64,000 nt of DNA. Origin: Pseudomonas phenolilytica (GTDB lineage Bacteria; Pseudomonadota; Gammaproteobacteria; Pseudomonadales; Pseudomonadaceae). The notes beneath the pieces were generated by a model. That model saw nothing but the letters and a program-made list of their open reading frames with translations, was not told where the DNA came from and made no database searches. The stretch's first letter is position 1, and each line of letters opens with the position of its first letter. The translations under genes were made by a program, and so were the position numbers. Positions 42,532 to 54,648 of this stretch are shown here, piece by piece. The DNA is taken from assembly GCF_021432765.1 (NCBI RefSeq), contig NZ_CP058908.1, forward strand, positions 3,806,001-3,870,000, given 5' to 3'.

Positions 42532-42583
42532 GGAATTCCTCAGCGAATCGAGGGCTGGTGAGGGATGCTGATGGCATCACGGT

Positions 42584-42678
42584 GGATGTAAAAAACGACA
42601 TCCAGCCTACGGTTCGGTCGCGGGCCAAGCGCTCCGGAACCTAGTGCATCGTGGGTGGATGACGCTCCGCCATCCACC
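42584..42678. repeat. Two GGTGGATG palindromic elements between relA and mazG
   Basis: The first element pairs GGATGT (42584-42589) with ACATCC (42598-42603) and then runs into AGCCTACGG. The second pairs GGTGGATG (42654-42661) with CATCCACC (42671-42678), a perfect 8-bp stem. Both share the GGTGGAT core. They resemble the small GGTGGAT...ATCCACC palindromes I recall as scattered between Pseudomonas genes. Confidence 0.6.
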
Positions 42679-42685
42679 GTGACGC

Positions 42686-42705
42686 GGCCGGCGCCACCGC
42701 CGGCC
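42686..42705 (-). terminator. GC-rich hairpin at the end of relA
   Basis: A perfect 8-bp stem (GGCCGGCG / CGCCGGCC, loop CCAC) ends 7 nt from the relA stop. There is no T-tract on the minus strand, so termination is uncertain; relA and mazG may still share a transcript. Confidence 0.45.
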
Positions 42706-42712
42706 TCGTGCC

Positions 42713-44956
42713 TTACGTGGCCCGCTGGCGCTTGGCCTCGATGATGTTCGGCAGCTGCGATATCCGGCTCAGTAGCCGCCCGAGCGCATTCAACCCGGGA
42801 ATCTCGATGGTCAGCGTCATCTGCGCGGTGCTGTCTTCCTTGTTCGAGCGGGTGTTCATCGACAGCACGTTGATTCGCTCGTTGAGCAGCATCTGCGAGA
42901 TATCGCGCAGCAACCCGGAACGGTCGTAGGCGCGGATGAAGATTTCCACCGGATAGGTCTTCTCCGGGACCGGCCCCCAGCTGACCTGGATGATTCGCTC
43001 CGGCTCGCGGCCGGCCAGTTGCAGCACCGACGGGCAGTCCTGCCGGTGAATGCTGACGCCCCGGCCCTGGGTGATGTAGCCGACGATGGGATCGCCCGGC
43101 AGCGGCTGGCAGCAACCGGCCATCTGCGTCAGCAGGTTGCCCACGCCCTGAATCTGCACATCGCCGCGCTTGCCCGGCTTGTGCGGCGTCGAGCGCCGCG
43201 GAATCAGCTCCAGCTGGTCGTAGCCGCGCTCCGGCTCGACCAGCTGCTGCGCCAGATTGACCAGATGGGCCAGGCGCAGGTCGCCGGCACCGAGCGCGGC
43301 GAACATGTCTTCGGCAGTCTTGAGGTTGGCCTTCTCCGCGACCTTGTCGAAATCCACCGGCGGCAGGTCGAGGCGGTTCAGTTCCCGCTCCAGCAGCGTC
43401 TTGCCGGCGGCGACGTTCTGGTCGCGCGCCTGCAACTTGAACCAGTGGACGATCTTCGCCCGCGAGCGCGAGGTGGTGATGTAGCCCAGGTTGGGGTTCA
43501 GCCAGTCGCGGCTCGGCGACCCCTGCTTGCTGGTGATGATCTCCACCTGCTCGCCGGTCTGCAGGCTGTAATTGAGCGGCACGATGCGCCCGTTGACCTT
43601 GGCGCCGCGGCAGTTGTGGCCGATCTCGGTGTGCACCCGGTAGGCGAAGTCCAGCGGCGTGGCGCCCTTGGGCAGGTCGATGGCGTGGCCATCCGGGGTG
43701 AACACGTAGACGCGGTCGGGCTCGATGTCGACGCGCAGCTGGTCGGCCAGCCCGCCGATGTCGCCCAGCTCCTCATGCCATTCGAGCACCTGACGCAGCC
43801 AGGCGATCTTCTCCTCGTAGTGGTCCGAACCGGAATTGACGTCGGTGCCCTTGTAGCGCCAGTGCGCGCAAACCCCCAGCTCGGCCTCCTCGTGCATGGC
43901 CTGGGTGCGGATCTGCACCTCCAGCACCTTGCCTTCCGGGCCGATCACCGCGGTGTGCAGCGAGCGGTAGCCGTTCTCCTTGGGGTTGGCGATGTAGTCG
44001 TCGAACTCCTTGGGAATGTGCCGCCACAGCGTGTGCACGATGCCGAGCGCGGTGTAGCAGTCACGCACCTCCGGCACCAGCACGCGCACGGCACGTACGT
44101 CGTAGATCTGGCTGAACTGCAGGCCTTTCTTCTGCATCTTCCGCCAGATCGAGTAGATGTGCTTGGCGCGGCCGTCGATCTCCGGCTGGATGCCGGCCGC
44201 GGTCAGCTCATCCTTGAGTTGCTGCACCACGTTGGCGATGTACTGTTCGCGATCGAGCCGGCGCTCATGCAGCAGCTGGGCGATCTGTTTGTACTGCTCC
44301 GGCTCCAGATAGCGGAACGACAGGTCTTCCAGTTCCCACTTGATATGGCCAATGCCGAGGCGATGCGCCAGCGGCGCGTAGATGTCGAACACCTCGCGCG
44401 CCACGCGCTGACGCTTGTCCTCGCTGGCGTTCTTCACCGCGCGGATGGCGCAGGTACGCTCGGCCAGCTTGATCAGCGCCACGCGGACGTCGTCGACCAT
44501 GGCCACCAGCATCTTGCGCAGGTTCTCCACCTGCGCCTGCGACCCCAGCACCAGCGACTCACGCGGGTTGAGGCTGGCGCTGATCGCGGCCATGCGCAGC
44601 ACGCCCTCGATCAGCTTGGCGACCACCGGGCCGAAGCGCTGGTGCACCTCGGCCAGCTGAATCTTGCCTTCGCGCACGCCGCGGTAGATCACCGCAGCCA
44701 CCAGGCTGTCCTGGTCGAGCTTGAGATCGGCCAGAATTTCGGCGATCTCCAGGCCGGTCTGGTAGCTGGAGGTGCCTTCGCTCCACAGATTCTGCGCGGC
44801 GTTGGCTTGCTGCTCGGCCTCGCGAGCGAACTCGCAGGCCTCCTTGAGTGCCGCGCGATCCAGCGCCGGGTCCATGCCCAGCACGTGGTCGAGCCAGCTG
44901 TCGAGGTTGATGCTGCCGTCGGTGTTGACCGGCTGAAGCGCTCTGACCTGTACCAT
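42713..44956 (-). CDS. relA: GTP pyrophosphokinase RelA
   Basis: 747 aa (E. coli 744). It makes (p)ppGpp from GTP/GDP and ATP when uncharged tRNA sits in the ribosomal A site. The N-terminal pseudo-hydrolase domain lacks the HD-x(n)-ED metal motif of SpoT. The synthetase domain contains YIANPKENGYRSLHTAVIGP and IRTQAMHEEAELGVCAHW. TGS (RVYVFTPDGHAIDLPKGATP), zinc-finger and C-terminal ACT domains follow. It lies in cysM-rlmD-relA-mazG, the usual pseudomonad order. Confidence 0.98.
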   Translation of the reverse strand: MVQVRALQPVNTDGSINLDSWLDHVLGMDPALDRAALKEACEFAREAEQQANAAQNLWSEGTSSYQTGLEIAEILADLKLDQDSLVAAVIYRGVREGKIQLAEVHQRFGPVVAKLIEGVLRMAAISASLNPRESLVLGSQAQVENLRKMLVAMVDDVRVALIKLAERTCAIRAVKNASEDKRQRVAREVFDIYAPLAHRLGIGHIKWELEDLSFRYLEPEQYKQIAQLLHERRLDREQYIANVVQQLKDELTAAGIQPEIDGRAKHIYSIWRKMQKKGLQFSQIYDVRAVRVLVPEVRDCYTALGIVHTLWRHIPKEFDDYIANPKENGYRSLHTAVIGPEGKVLEVQIRTQAMHEEAELGVCAHWRYKGTDVNSGSDHYEEKIAWLRQVLEWHEELGDIGGLADQLRVDIEPDRVYVFTPDGHAIDLPKGATPLDFAYRVHTEIGHNCRGAKVNGRIVPLNYSLQTGEQVEIITSKQGSPSRDWLNPNLGYITTSRSRAKIVHWFKLQARDQNVAAGKTLLERELNRLDLPPVDFDKVAEKANLKTAEDMFAALGAGDLRLAHLVNLAQQLVEPERGYDQLELIPRRSTPHKPGKRGDVQIQGVGNLLTQMAGCCQPLPGDPIVGYITQGRGVSIHRQDCPSVLQLAGREPERIIQVSWGPVPEKTYPVEIFIRAYDRSGLLRDISQMLLNERINVLSMNTRSNKEDSTAQMTLTIEIPGLNALGRLLSRISQLPNIIEAKRQRAT

Positions 44957-45046
44957 CTAAACCTTCCCTCTGCGCAGTGACTGCGCCGCACGCCGGCATT
45001 CTGCGTGCCGGTCGGTTGAATCGCAGGCCGGTTGCCTGCCAAGAAA

Positions 45047-46411
45047 TCACCGGGCAGCGCGGTCCGACATTTCGAACAGCGCCATCGCCTCGACATGCGC
45101 CGTCTGCGGGAACATGTCGATCACACCGGCCCGGGACAGCCGGTAGCCCTGGCGGGCCAGCTCGGCCGCGTCGCGGGCGAGCGTTGCAGGATTGCATGAA
45201 ACATAGACGAGGCGGCGCGCACCGAACTCCGACATTTGTCGAACAACCTCCAGCGCGCCGTCACGCGGGGGGTCCAGCAGCACCGCGTCGAATCCGCTGC
45301 GCGCCCAGGGTGCATCGGCCAGCGGCTTCGACAGGTCTGCACGATAAAAGTGCAGGCCGTCCAGGCCGTTGCGCAACGCATTGCCCCGTGCCCGCTCGAC
45401 CATCGCCTCGACGCCTTCTACGCCGGTCACCTGCGCGCCGCTGCGCGCCAGCGCCAGGGCGAAATTACCCAGCCCACAGAACAGGTCCAGCACCCGCTCG
45501 CCGGGAGTCGGCACCAGCCAGTCCAGGGCCTGGGCGATCATCGCCTCGTTGACCGCGGCGTTGACCTGGACGAAATCGCCCGGTCGCCACTCCAGCTCCA
45601 GATTCCACGGTTCCAGACGATAGCCCAGCGGTGCCGCTTCGAGTGGTACCGGCTCGCCCTCGCCCTGCAACCACAGCTGCGCACCCTGCTGGTGCGCGAA
45701 CGCCTGCAGCTGCGCCAGATCGTCCGTCACCAGCGCCGCCGTGTGGCGCACCAACACGGCCTCGGCGGTACCGCTGAACAGTTCGATATGGCCGATGGCC
45801 TGGGGTCGGGTCAATTTCTGCAACACCGCCAACAAATGCGGCAACATCTTTTGCAAGGGCTGTACCAGCACGGGGCATTGTTCGATCGGGACGATCTGCT
45901 GGCTGGCCGCGGCGCGAAAGCCCACTGCCAGTCGCGCGGCCTTGGCATCCCAGCGCACGGCAAGTCGGGCGCGGCGTCGATAGCCGAGCTCCGGGCCGCT
46001 GAGCGGCGCGGCCCAGGCCTGTGGCTCGAGGCCGGCGACGCGCGCCAGCTGCTCGGCGAGGGTGCGCTGCTTGAGTTCGAGCTGATCGTCCGCCGCCGCA
46101 TGCTGCAGGGTGCAGCCGCCACACAGGCGTGCATGCGGACAGGGTTCGTGGCGCCGCTGCGGGCTGGCGTCGAGTACCCGCTCACAGCGCGCCTCGACGA
46201 TCTGCGCGCGCGCACCGAGCACGCGCGCCTCGACCCGCTCGCCCGGCAGCGCACCGGCTACGAACCAGGTACGGCCGTCGACGAAGGCGATACCGCGCCC
46301 ATCGTGGGCCAGCCGCTCGATGAGCAGCGTCTGCTTCTTGCCGACCGGCACCTGCGGCTTGCGCTCGCCACCGCTGGGCTGAAAGCGCAAGGCGCCGCTA
46401 CGTTTGGCCAT
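45047..46411 (-). CDS. rlmD: 23S rRNA (uracil-1939-C5)-methyltransferase RlmD
   Basis: 454 aa. An N-terminal TRAM domain ([20 protein letters not shown]) precedes a 4Fe-4S motif with Cys91, Cys97 and Cys100 ([10 protein letters not shown]), plus a fourth Cys in IEQCPVL. The SAM-binding part has [23 protein letters not shown], and the catalytic cysteine motif [12 protein letters not shown]. It lies between cysM and relA. Confidence 0.97.
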   Translation of the reverse strand: MAKRSGALRFQPSGGERKPQVPVGKKQTLLIERLAHDGRGIAFVDGRTWFVAGALPGERVEARVLGARAQIVEARCERVLDASPQRRHEPCPHARLCGGCTLQHAAADDQLELKQRTLAEQLARVAGLEPQAWAAPLSGPELGYRRRARLAVRWDAKAARLAVGFRAAASQQIVPIEQCPVLVQPLQKMLPHLLAVLQKLTRPQAIGHIELFSGTAEAVLVRHTAALVTDDLAQLQAFAHQQGAQLWLQGEGEPVPLEAAPLGYRLEPWNLELEWRPGDFVQVNAAVNEAMIAQALDWLVPTPGERVLDLFCGLGNFALALARSGAQVTGVEGVEAMVERARGNALRNGLDGLHFYRADLSKPLADAPWARSGFDAVLLDPPRDGALEVVRQMSEFGARRLVYVSCNPATLARDAAELARQGYRLSRAGVIDMFPQTAHVEAMALFEMSDRAAR

Positions 46412-46482
46412 TGGCTGGAACCTGCTTCAAGGGAACGGCAAGGCGCCGCGATGCCACCGGATGGCGGCAGGCGGCGATGAAT

Positions 46483-47385
46483 TCAGTTGGGAGCGTCATA
46501 CACGCCGGTGGACAGGTAACGATCGCCACGGTCGCAGACGATGGCCACGATCACCGCGTTCTCGACCTCGCGCGACAGGCGCAACGCCGCCGCCACCGCG
46601 CCGCCCGAGGACACGCCGCAGAAGATGCCTTCTTCGCGAGCCAGGCGACGCATCACCGTCTCGGCCTCGTCCTGCGACATGTCGACGACGCGGTCGACGC
46701 GCTCGGCCTGGAAGATCCTCGGCAGGTATTCCTGCGGCCAGCGGCGGATGCCGGGAATCGCCGCGCCTTCCATCGGCTGCAGGCCGACGATCTGCACGTT
46801 CGGATTCTGCTCCTTGAGGTAGCGCGACACGCCCATGATGGTGCCGGTGGTGCCCATCGAGCTGACGAAGTGGGTGATGCTGCCATGGGTCTGCCGCCAG
46901 ATTTCCGGGCCGGTGCTGCCGTAGTGCGCTTCGGGGTTGTCGTCGTTGGCGAACTGGTCGAGCACCTTGCCGCGGCCCTCGGCCTGCATCTGCAGCGCCA
47001 GGTCGCGTGCGCCTTCCATGCCCTGCTCGCGGGTCACCAGGATCAGTTCGGCACCGTAGGCGGTCATCGCCGACTTGCGCTCGGCGCTGGAATTGTCCGG
47101 CATGATCAGGATCATCCGGTAACCCTTGATCGCCGCGGCCATCGCCAGGGCGATACCGGTATTGCCCGACGTGGCCTCGATCAGCGTGTCGCCGGGCTGG
47201 ATATCGCCGCGCAGCTCGGCACGGTTGATCATCGACAGTGCGGGACGGTCCTTGACCGAGCCGGCCGGGTTGTTGCCTTCGAGCTTGACCAGAATGGTGT
47301 TGCTGGTGGTGCCGGGCAGGCGTTGCAGGCGAACCAGCGGCGTGTTGCCGATGCAGTCGGCAATGGTCGGGTAGTGGATTGTCAT
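46483..47385 (-). CDS. cysM: Cysteine synthase B CysM
   Basis: 300 aa. A PLP enzyme that makes cysteine from O-acetylserine and sulfide or thiosulfate. The PLP lysine is Lys45 in NPAGSVKDR; SGNTGIALA and SSMGTTGTIMGVSRYL form the substrate and phosphate loops. ATG 47385 (MTIHYPTIADCIGNTP) matches the family start; the frame is open 13 codons further upstream. The first gene of the leftward cysM-rlmD-relA-mazG set. Confidence 0.97.
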   Translation of the reverse strand: MTIHYPTIADCIGNTPLVRLQRLPGTTSNTILVKLEGNNPAGSVKDRPALSMINRAELRGDIQPGDTLIEATSGNTGIALAMAAAIKGYRMILIMPDNSSAERKSAMTAYGAELILVTREQGMEGARDLALQMQAEGRGKVLDQFANDDNPEAHYGSTGPEIWRQTHGSITHFVSSMGTTGTIMGVSRYLKEQNPNVQIVGLQPMEGAAIPGIRRWPQEYLPRIFQAERVDRVVDMSQDEAETVMRRLAREEGIFCGVSSGGAVAAALRLSREVENAVIVAIVCDRGDRYLSTGVYDAPN

Positions 47386-47590
47386 GACGTCATGAACCAC
47401 ACGGCGTGGAAAAAAGGCGCTCATGATACCGGCAACCGCCGGTCACGGGCAGACTCCGCGTGCCGCCGCGCTGGCCGCTTCGTCGCCTGCCCGATGGCCG
47501 CCTCGCATGGCGCGCAGCCCGCGCGTGCTCCATAATCGCGCCCCTTTGGCGCTGCCCGCCGTCTGGTGCAGCGGGCACTGGAGGTCTGTC

Positions 47591-48217
47591 GTGGAACTGC
47601 TGCATACCATCTACCTGATCGCGATCACCGCCGAAGCCATGTCCGGGGCCATCATGGGCATGCGTCGCGGCATGGACCTGTTCGGCATCTGCCTGCTCGG
47701 CACGGTGACCGCCCTGGGTGGCGGCACGGCCCGCGACATCCTGCTCGGCCATTATCCGATCGGCTGGATCGCGCACCCGGAATACCTGTCCTTCACCATC
47801 GGCGCGGCGATCGTCACCGGCTTCATCGCACGCTACCTGCATCGCCTGCGCCAGGTGTTCCTGCTGGTGGACGGCCTGGGCCTGGTGGCGTTCACGGTGA
47901 TCGGTTGCGACGTGGCGATGGGCATGGGCGCGCACCCGTCGATCGTGGTCTTCGCCGGCGTCATCACCGGCATCTTCGGCGGTCTGATGCGCGACGTGCT
48001 GTGCAACGAGGTGCCGATGGTGCTGCAGCGCGAGCTGTACGCCACCGTCGCGCTGTTCACCGGCGTGCTCTACGTCGGACTGCTGTGGCTGGAGATGAAC
48101 ACCGCGCTGGCCACGCTGATCGCGCTGGGCAGCGGTTTCCTGTTCCGTGTGCTGGCGATGACTTTCCGCTGGCGCCTGCCGGACTTCAACGGCAAGGAGA
48201 TTCGCGGCCTCGACTGA
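47591..48217 (+). CDS. Trimeric intracellular cation (TRIC) channel family protein
   Basis: 208 aa with about seven hydrophobic helices in two related halves. The Gly-rich motif TALGGGTARDILLG and the matching VITGIFGGLMRDVL in the second half are characteristic of the UPF0126/TRIC family. Prokaryotic members are potassium-permeable homotrimers. GTG 47591 is chosen because GGAG lies 7 nt ahead; the open frame upstream has no membrane features. Confidence 0.9.
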   Translation: MELLHTIYLIAITAEAMSGAIMGMRRGMDLFGICLLGTVTALGGGTARDILLGHYPIGWIAHPEYLSFTIGAAIVTGFIARYLHRLRQVFLLVDGLGLVAFTVIGCDVAMGMGAHPSIVVFAGVITGIFGGLMRDVLCNEVPMVLQRELYATVALFTGVLYVGLLWLEMNTALATLIALGSGFLFRVLAMTFRWRLPDFNGKEIRGLD

Positions 48218-48308
48218 GCCGCGGCGGCGCCCGCCGGCTTGACCTGCGTACAGATTCGTCCCCGGCAAATCGCTACACTAGCGGGCTGGCAACCCAGGGG
48301 AATGGACT

Positions 48309-51095
<2,787 letters not shown>

Positions 51096-51123
51096 CCCTC
51101 CCTCATCCGAGCCGGATTTCCCC

Positions 51124-53103
51124 ATGCCAGAGCGCTCCGCAACGCCCACCTTCCAACCCGCCGAACTCGAATGGGACGCGAGCGGCCAACCCCAATCGCG
51201 CCACTATGGCGACGTGTACTTCTCACGCGCCTCGGGGCTGGAAGAAACCCGCCATGTATTTCTCGCCCAGAACGATCTCGCCCGGCGCTTCGCCGCCCTC
51301 ACCGCCGGGCAGCATCTGGTGATCGGCGAAACCGGCTTCGGCACCGGGCTCAACTTTCTCTGTGCCTGGCAGCTGTTCGACGAGGTCGCGCCAACCGGGG
51401 CGCGCCTGCACTTCGTCAGCGTCGAGAAGCATCCGCTGACTCACACCGATCTCACGAGGGCGCTGGCACTCTGGCCGCAACTGCAGACGCAGGCGCAGCC
51501 GCTGCTGGAGCAATACCTGGCGATTCATCCGGGCTTCCAGCAACTGGTGTTCGGCGGCGGCCGGGTGGTGCTGACGCTGCTGATCGGTGATGTGCTCGAA
51601 GCGCTGCCGAGTCTGGATGCGCGGGTCGATGCCTGGTTCCTCGACGGCTTCGCGCCGGCGAAGAATCCGGAAATGTGGCAGCCGGCGCTGTTCGCCGAGC
51701 TGGCGCGGCTGTCAGCGCCCGGGGCGACGCTGGGCACCTTCACCAGCGCCGGCTTCGTCCGCCGCGGTCTCGGCGAAGCCGGCTTTGACATGCAGCGCGT
51801 ACCCGGTTTCGGCCACAAGCGCGAAATCCTCCGCGGACACTTCATCGGCAGCGCCACGGCGACGGCCAAGCCCTGGTACGCGCGCCCCGACTTCCAGCCG
51901 CGCCAGCGTCATGCGCTGGTGATCGGCGCGGGTCTTGCCGGCTGCGCCAGCGCCGCCAGCCTCGCCGCGCGCGGCTGGCACGTCAGCGTGCTGGAGCGCC
52001 ACGCCAGCCCCGCCGAGGAGGGCTCCGGCAATCCGCAGGGCGTGCTCTATCTCAAGCTGTCGGCGCATGGCACCGCGCTGTCGCGGCTGGTGGTCGCCGG
52101 CTTCGGCTACACCCGCCGGCTGCTGCGCCAGTTGCAGCAGGGCCAGGACTGGGACGCCTGTGGCGTGTTGCAGATCGCCTATGACGACGAGGAACGCGCA
52201 CGTCAGGCGGAGCTGGCGTCGGCATTCCCCGCCGATCTGGTGCATTCGCTGCCGCGGGCGGAGGCCGAACGGTTGGCCGGCGTGACCCTGCCGAACGGCG
52301 GGCTGTTCTATCCGCAGGCCGGCTGGGCGCATCCGCCGGCGGTCTGTCGCTGGCTGCTGGCGCAGCCGAACATCGAACTGCTGCGCCACCGCGAGGTGCT
52401 CGAACTGCGCCGCGACGGCGAGCAGTGGCAGGCGGTCTGCAACGGCGAGGTGCTGATCGAGGCGCCGCTGGTGGTGCTCGCCGGTGCCGCCGAGGCGGCG
52501 CGCTTCAGCCAAAGCGCCTGGCTGCCGCTCAAGCGCATCCGCGGGCAGATCACCTGCCTGCCGGCCACGGCCGACAGCGTTGCGCTGCGCACCGTGCTCT
52601 GCGCCAAGGGCTACGTCGCCCCGGCACGCGACGGCGTGCACACGCTGGGGGCGAGCTTCAACTTCCAGCAGTCCGATCCGGCGCCGAGCGAGGCCGAGCA
52701 CCTGTCCAATCTGGAACAGCTAGCCGGAGTGTCCGAGGATCTCTACCGTCGTCTGCACGCTGACCCGGCGCAGGTCGGTCGCCTCGAAGGACGGGTGGCG
52801 ATGCGCTGCACCAGCCCCGACTACCTGCCGCTGATCGGCCCGCTGGCCGACGCCGAAGGCTTCGCCGAAGCCTTCGCTGCGCTGAGCAAGAACGCCCGAC
52901 AAACGCCAGACGCGCCCTGCCCCTGGCTCGACGGCCTGTACGTGAACACCGCGCACGGCTCGCGCGGGATGATCACCACGCTGCTCTCGGGCGAGCTGCT
53001 GGCTGCGTGGATCGAAGGCGAGCCGTTGCCGCTGCCGCGCGAAGTCGCCGAAGCCTGCCACCCCAACCGCTTCCTGCTGCGCAAGCTGATTCGCGGCAGC
53101 TGA
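51124..53103 (+). CDS. mnmC: Bifunctional tRNA 5-methylaminomethyl-2-thiouridine synthase MnmC
   Basis: 659 aa. The N-terminal methyltransferase domain has GETGFGTGLNFLCAW and WFLDGFAPAKNPEMW. The C-terminal FAD domain begins ALVIGAGLAGCASAASLA (about residue 260) and continues to LYVNTAHGSRGMITTLLSGE. It removes the carboxymethyl group from cmnm5s2U34 and then methylates the product in tRNA. The length is near E. coli MnmC (668 aa). Confidence 0.97.
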   Translation: MPERSATPTFQPAELEWDASGQPQSRHYGDVYFSRASGLEETRHVFLAQNDLARRFAALTAGQHLVIGETGFGTGLNFLCAWQLFDEVAPTGARLHFVSVEKHPLTHTDLTRALALWPQLQTQAQPLLEQYLAIHPGFQQLVFGGGRVVLTLLIGDVLEALPSLDARVDAWFLDGFAPAKNPEMWQPALFAELARLSAPGATLGTFTSAGFVRRGLGEAGFDMQRVPGFGHKREILRGHFIGSATATAKPWYARPDFQPRQRHALVIGAGLAGCASAASLAARGWHVSVLERHASPAEEGSGNPQGVLYLKLSAHGTALSRLVVAGFGYTRRLLRQLQQGQDWDACGVLQIAYDDEERARQAELASAFPADLVHSLPRAEAERLAGVTLPNGGLFYPQAGWAHPPAVCRWLLAQPNIELLRHREVLELRRDGEQWQAVCNGEVLIEAPLVVLAGAAEAARFSQSAWLPLKRIRGQITCLPATADSVALRTVLCAKGYVAPARDGVHTLGASFNFQQSDPAPSEAEHLSNLEQLAGVSEDLYRRLHADPAQVGRLEGRVAMRCTSPDYLPLIGPLADAEGFAEAFAALSKNARQTPDAPCPWLDGLYVNTAHGSRGMITTLLSGELLAAWIEGEPLPLPREVAEACHPNRFLLRKLIRGS

Positions 53104-53105
53104 CC

Positions 53106-53138
53106 GATGCGCCGCCGCGGCTTCGGTCGCGGCGCATC
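53106..53138 (+). terminator. Hairpin after mnmC
   Basis: A perfect 10-bp inverted repeat (GATGCGCCGC, 53106-53115, with GCGGCGCATC, 53129-53138) lies 2 nt beyond the stop codon. No T-run follows, so it may work only partly or with Rho. Confidence 0.5.
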
Positions 53139-53238
53139 AGTGCCGCCGCGCCGCCTGCGACAATGCCGCGCATCTTGCGCTCGTATGGCCCCCGCATGAT
53201 ACTCCCCCCCCTATCCAAACGATTGGTCGGAGACGCCG

Positions 53239-53796
53239 ATGAAACGCCGCTACCTGATGCTCCTGAGCCTGCTTCCGCTCGGCCTGCACGCCGCTCCGGC
53301 GGTCGACACCACCCAGTTGCAAAGCGAGGCGCAGGCGCTGATTCCGCCGTTCCAGCAGCAGCTGCTCGCCACCGTCAAGCAGGCCGTTGCCGAAGGCGGG
53401 CCGGCCAAGGCCGTCGAAGCCTGCAACCTGCTCGCGCCGGGTATCGCCGCGCAGCACAGCAAGGCGCCCTGGCAGGTCGGCCGTACCGCGCTGAAGGTGC
53501 GCAACCCGGACAACGCGCCGGACGCCTGGGAACGCCAGGTGCTCGAGCAGTTCGCCCAGCGTGCCGCCGCCGGTGAACCGCTGGAGCAGCTGCGCCACGG
53601 CGAAGTGGTCAACGGTGAGTACCGCTACCTGCAGGCCATCGGCACCGCCGAAGCCTGCCTGGGCTGCCACGGCAGCAACATCAAGCCGCAACTGCTGACC
53701 CTGCTCGACCAGCACTATCCGCAGGATCAGGCGCGCGGTTTCAAGGAAGGCGATCTGCGCGGCGCCTTCAGCCTGCGCCGCCCGCTGGACCGCTGA
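53239..53796 (+). CDS. DUF3365/Tll0287-like protein with a c-type haem motif
   Basis: 185 aa. A signal peptide (MLLSLLPLGLHAAPAVD) precedes the mature domain. The motif AEACLGCHGSNIK carries one CXXCH haem c site, with the cysteines near residues 138-145, in the style of the DUF3365 family. It is predicted to be a periplasmic redox or sensor protein. No cytochrome maturation genes are near. ATG 53239 has GGAG upstream. A run of eight C (53194-53201) lies in its leader. Confidence 0.88.
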   Translation: MKRRYLMLLSLLPLGLHAAPAVDTTQLQSEAQALIPPFQQQLLATVKQAVAEGGPAKAVEACNLLAPGIAAQHSKAPWQVGRTALKVRNPDNAPDAWERQVLEQFAQRAAAGEPLEQLRHGEVVNGEYRYLQAIGTAEACLGCHGSNIKPQLLTLLDQHYPQDQARGFKEGDLRGAFSLRRPLDR

Positions 53797-53847
53797 GCGA
53801 CGGGATCAGCTAGCATCGCCCTTTGTCTGCGACCCGAGGACTACTCG

Positions 53848-53892
53848 ATGTGTGACCCACGCATACCGGCACGCGCAGCGGACGCTCGCTGA
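53848..53892 (+). CDS. 14-codon upstream open reading frame coupled to tauE-like gene
   Basis: MCDPRIPARAADAR followed by TGA. A GAGGA ribosome binding site stands about 7 nt before its ATG. Its TGA overlaps the ATG of the TauE/SafE gene (TGATG, sharing base 53892), so a ribosome finishing the peptide could restart on the transporter gene. The peptide is Arg-rich. Coding status is not proven. Confidence 0.45.
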   Translation: MCDPRIPARAADAR

Positions 53893-54647
53893 TGGAGACG
53901 CTGCTGCTCGAAGCCCTCGGCATCGGCCTGCTGCTCGGCCTGCTGCTGGGGCTGACCGGCGCCGGCGGTTCGCTGGTCGCGCTGCCGCTGCTGCTCAGCC
54001 TGCATCTGCCGCTGCGCGATGCCATCGGTGTCAGCCTCGGCGCGGTCGCCATGTCGGCGCTGATTGGCGCGATTCCCCGCGCCTGGCAAGGCCAGGTGGC
54101 CTGGAAGCCGGTGGCGTTGCTGGCGCTGTGCGGCCTGCCAGGCAACGCCGCCGGGCAGTGGCTCGGCCAGTTCATCGCCGAGAAGGCGCTGATCATCGCC
54201 TTCTGCCTGCTGGTGATGTGGTCGGCCTGGCGCATGTGGCGCGGAGCGAGCCTGCCGGCGCGGGAAAACGGCTCGATACGTCACGCTGCGCTGATCGCCA
54301 TCGGCCTGGGCGTCGGTCTGTTGTCCGGGCTGATGGGCGTTGGCGGCGGCTTCCTGGTCGTGCCGGCGCTGCTCTGGTTCACGCCACTGACACTGCTCAG
54401 CGCGATGGCCACCTCGATGGCGGTGATCGCGCTGGTCAGCGGCGGCGGTTTCCTCCTCTACCTCAGCGATGCCCAGCCACCGCTGGCCCTGCTCGGCGGG
54501 CTGGCAGCCGGCGGCGCGTGCGGCGTGCTGGCCGGCAATCGGCTGGCGAACTATCTCAACAGCAGCGTGCTGCAGCGCATCTTCGCGCTGATGCTGGTGG
54601 CCGTCAGCCTGTCGTTGGGCGTGCAGAAGCTGCTGCTCGGACACTGA
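53892..54647 (+). CDS. Sulfite exporter TauE/SafE-family transporter
   Basis: 251 aa with seven or eight hydrophobic helices. Two family half-repeats are visible: LLGLTGAGGSLVALPLL near the N-terminus and LLSGLMGVGGGFLVVPALL after the midpoint. Members export sulfite, sulfoacetate or other small acids, but this one has no sulfur genes close by, so the substrate is unknown. ATG 53892 shares a base with the stop codon of the small upstream frame. It converges on the DUF1127 gene with a 1-bp gap. Confidence 0.9.
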   Translation: METLLLEALGIGLLLGLLLGLTGAGGSLVALPLLLSLHLPLRDAIGVSLGAVAMSALIGAIPRAWQGQVAWKPVALLALCGLPGNAAGQWLGQFIAEKALIIAFCLLVMWSAWRMWRGASLPARENGSIRHAALIAIGLGVGLLSGLMGVGGGFLVVPALLWFTPLTLLSAMATSMAVIALVSGGGFLLYLSDAQPPLALLGGLAAGGACGVLAGNRLANYLNSSVLQRIFALMLVAVSLSLGVQKLLLGH

Positions 54648-54648
54648 C

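Noticed and set aside
43019..44980. 653-codon plus-strand frame opposite relA
   Set aside because: It is antisense to a fully intact relA and has no family motif.
48239..48279. TTGACC and TACACT upstream of gacS as a sigma70 pair
   Set aside because: The two hexamers are 29 bp apart, far from the 16-18 bp needed, and no better -35 precedes the TACACT.
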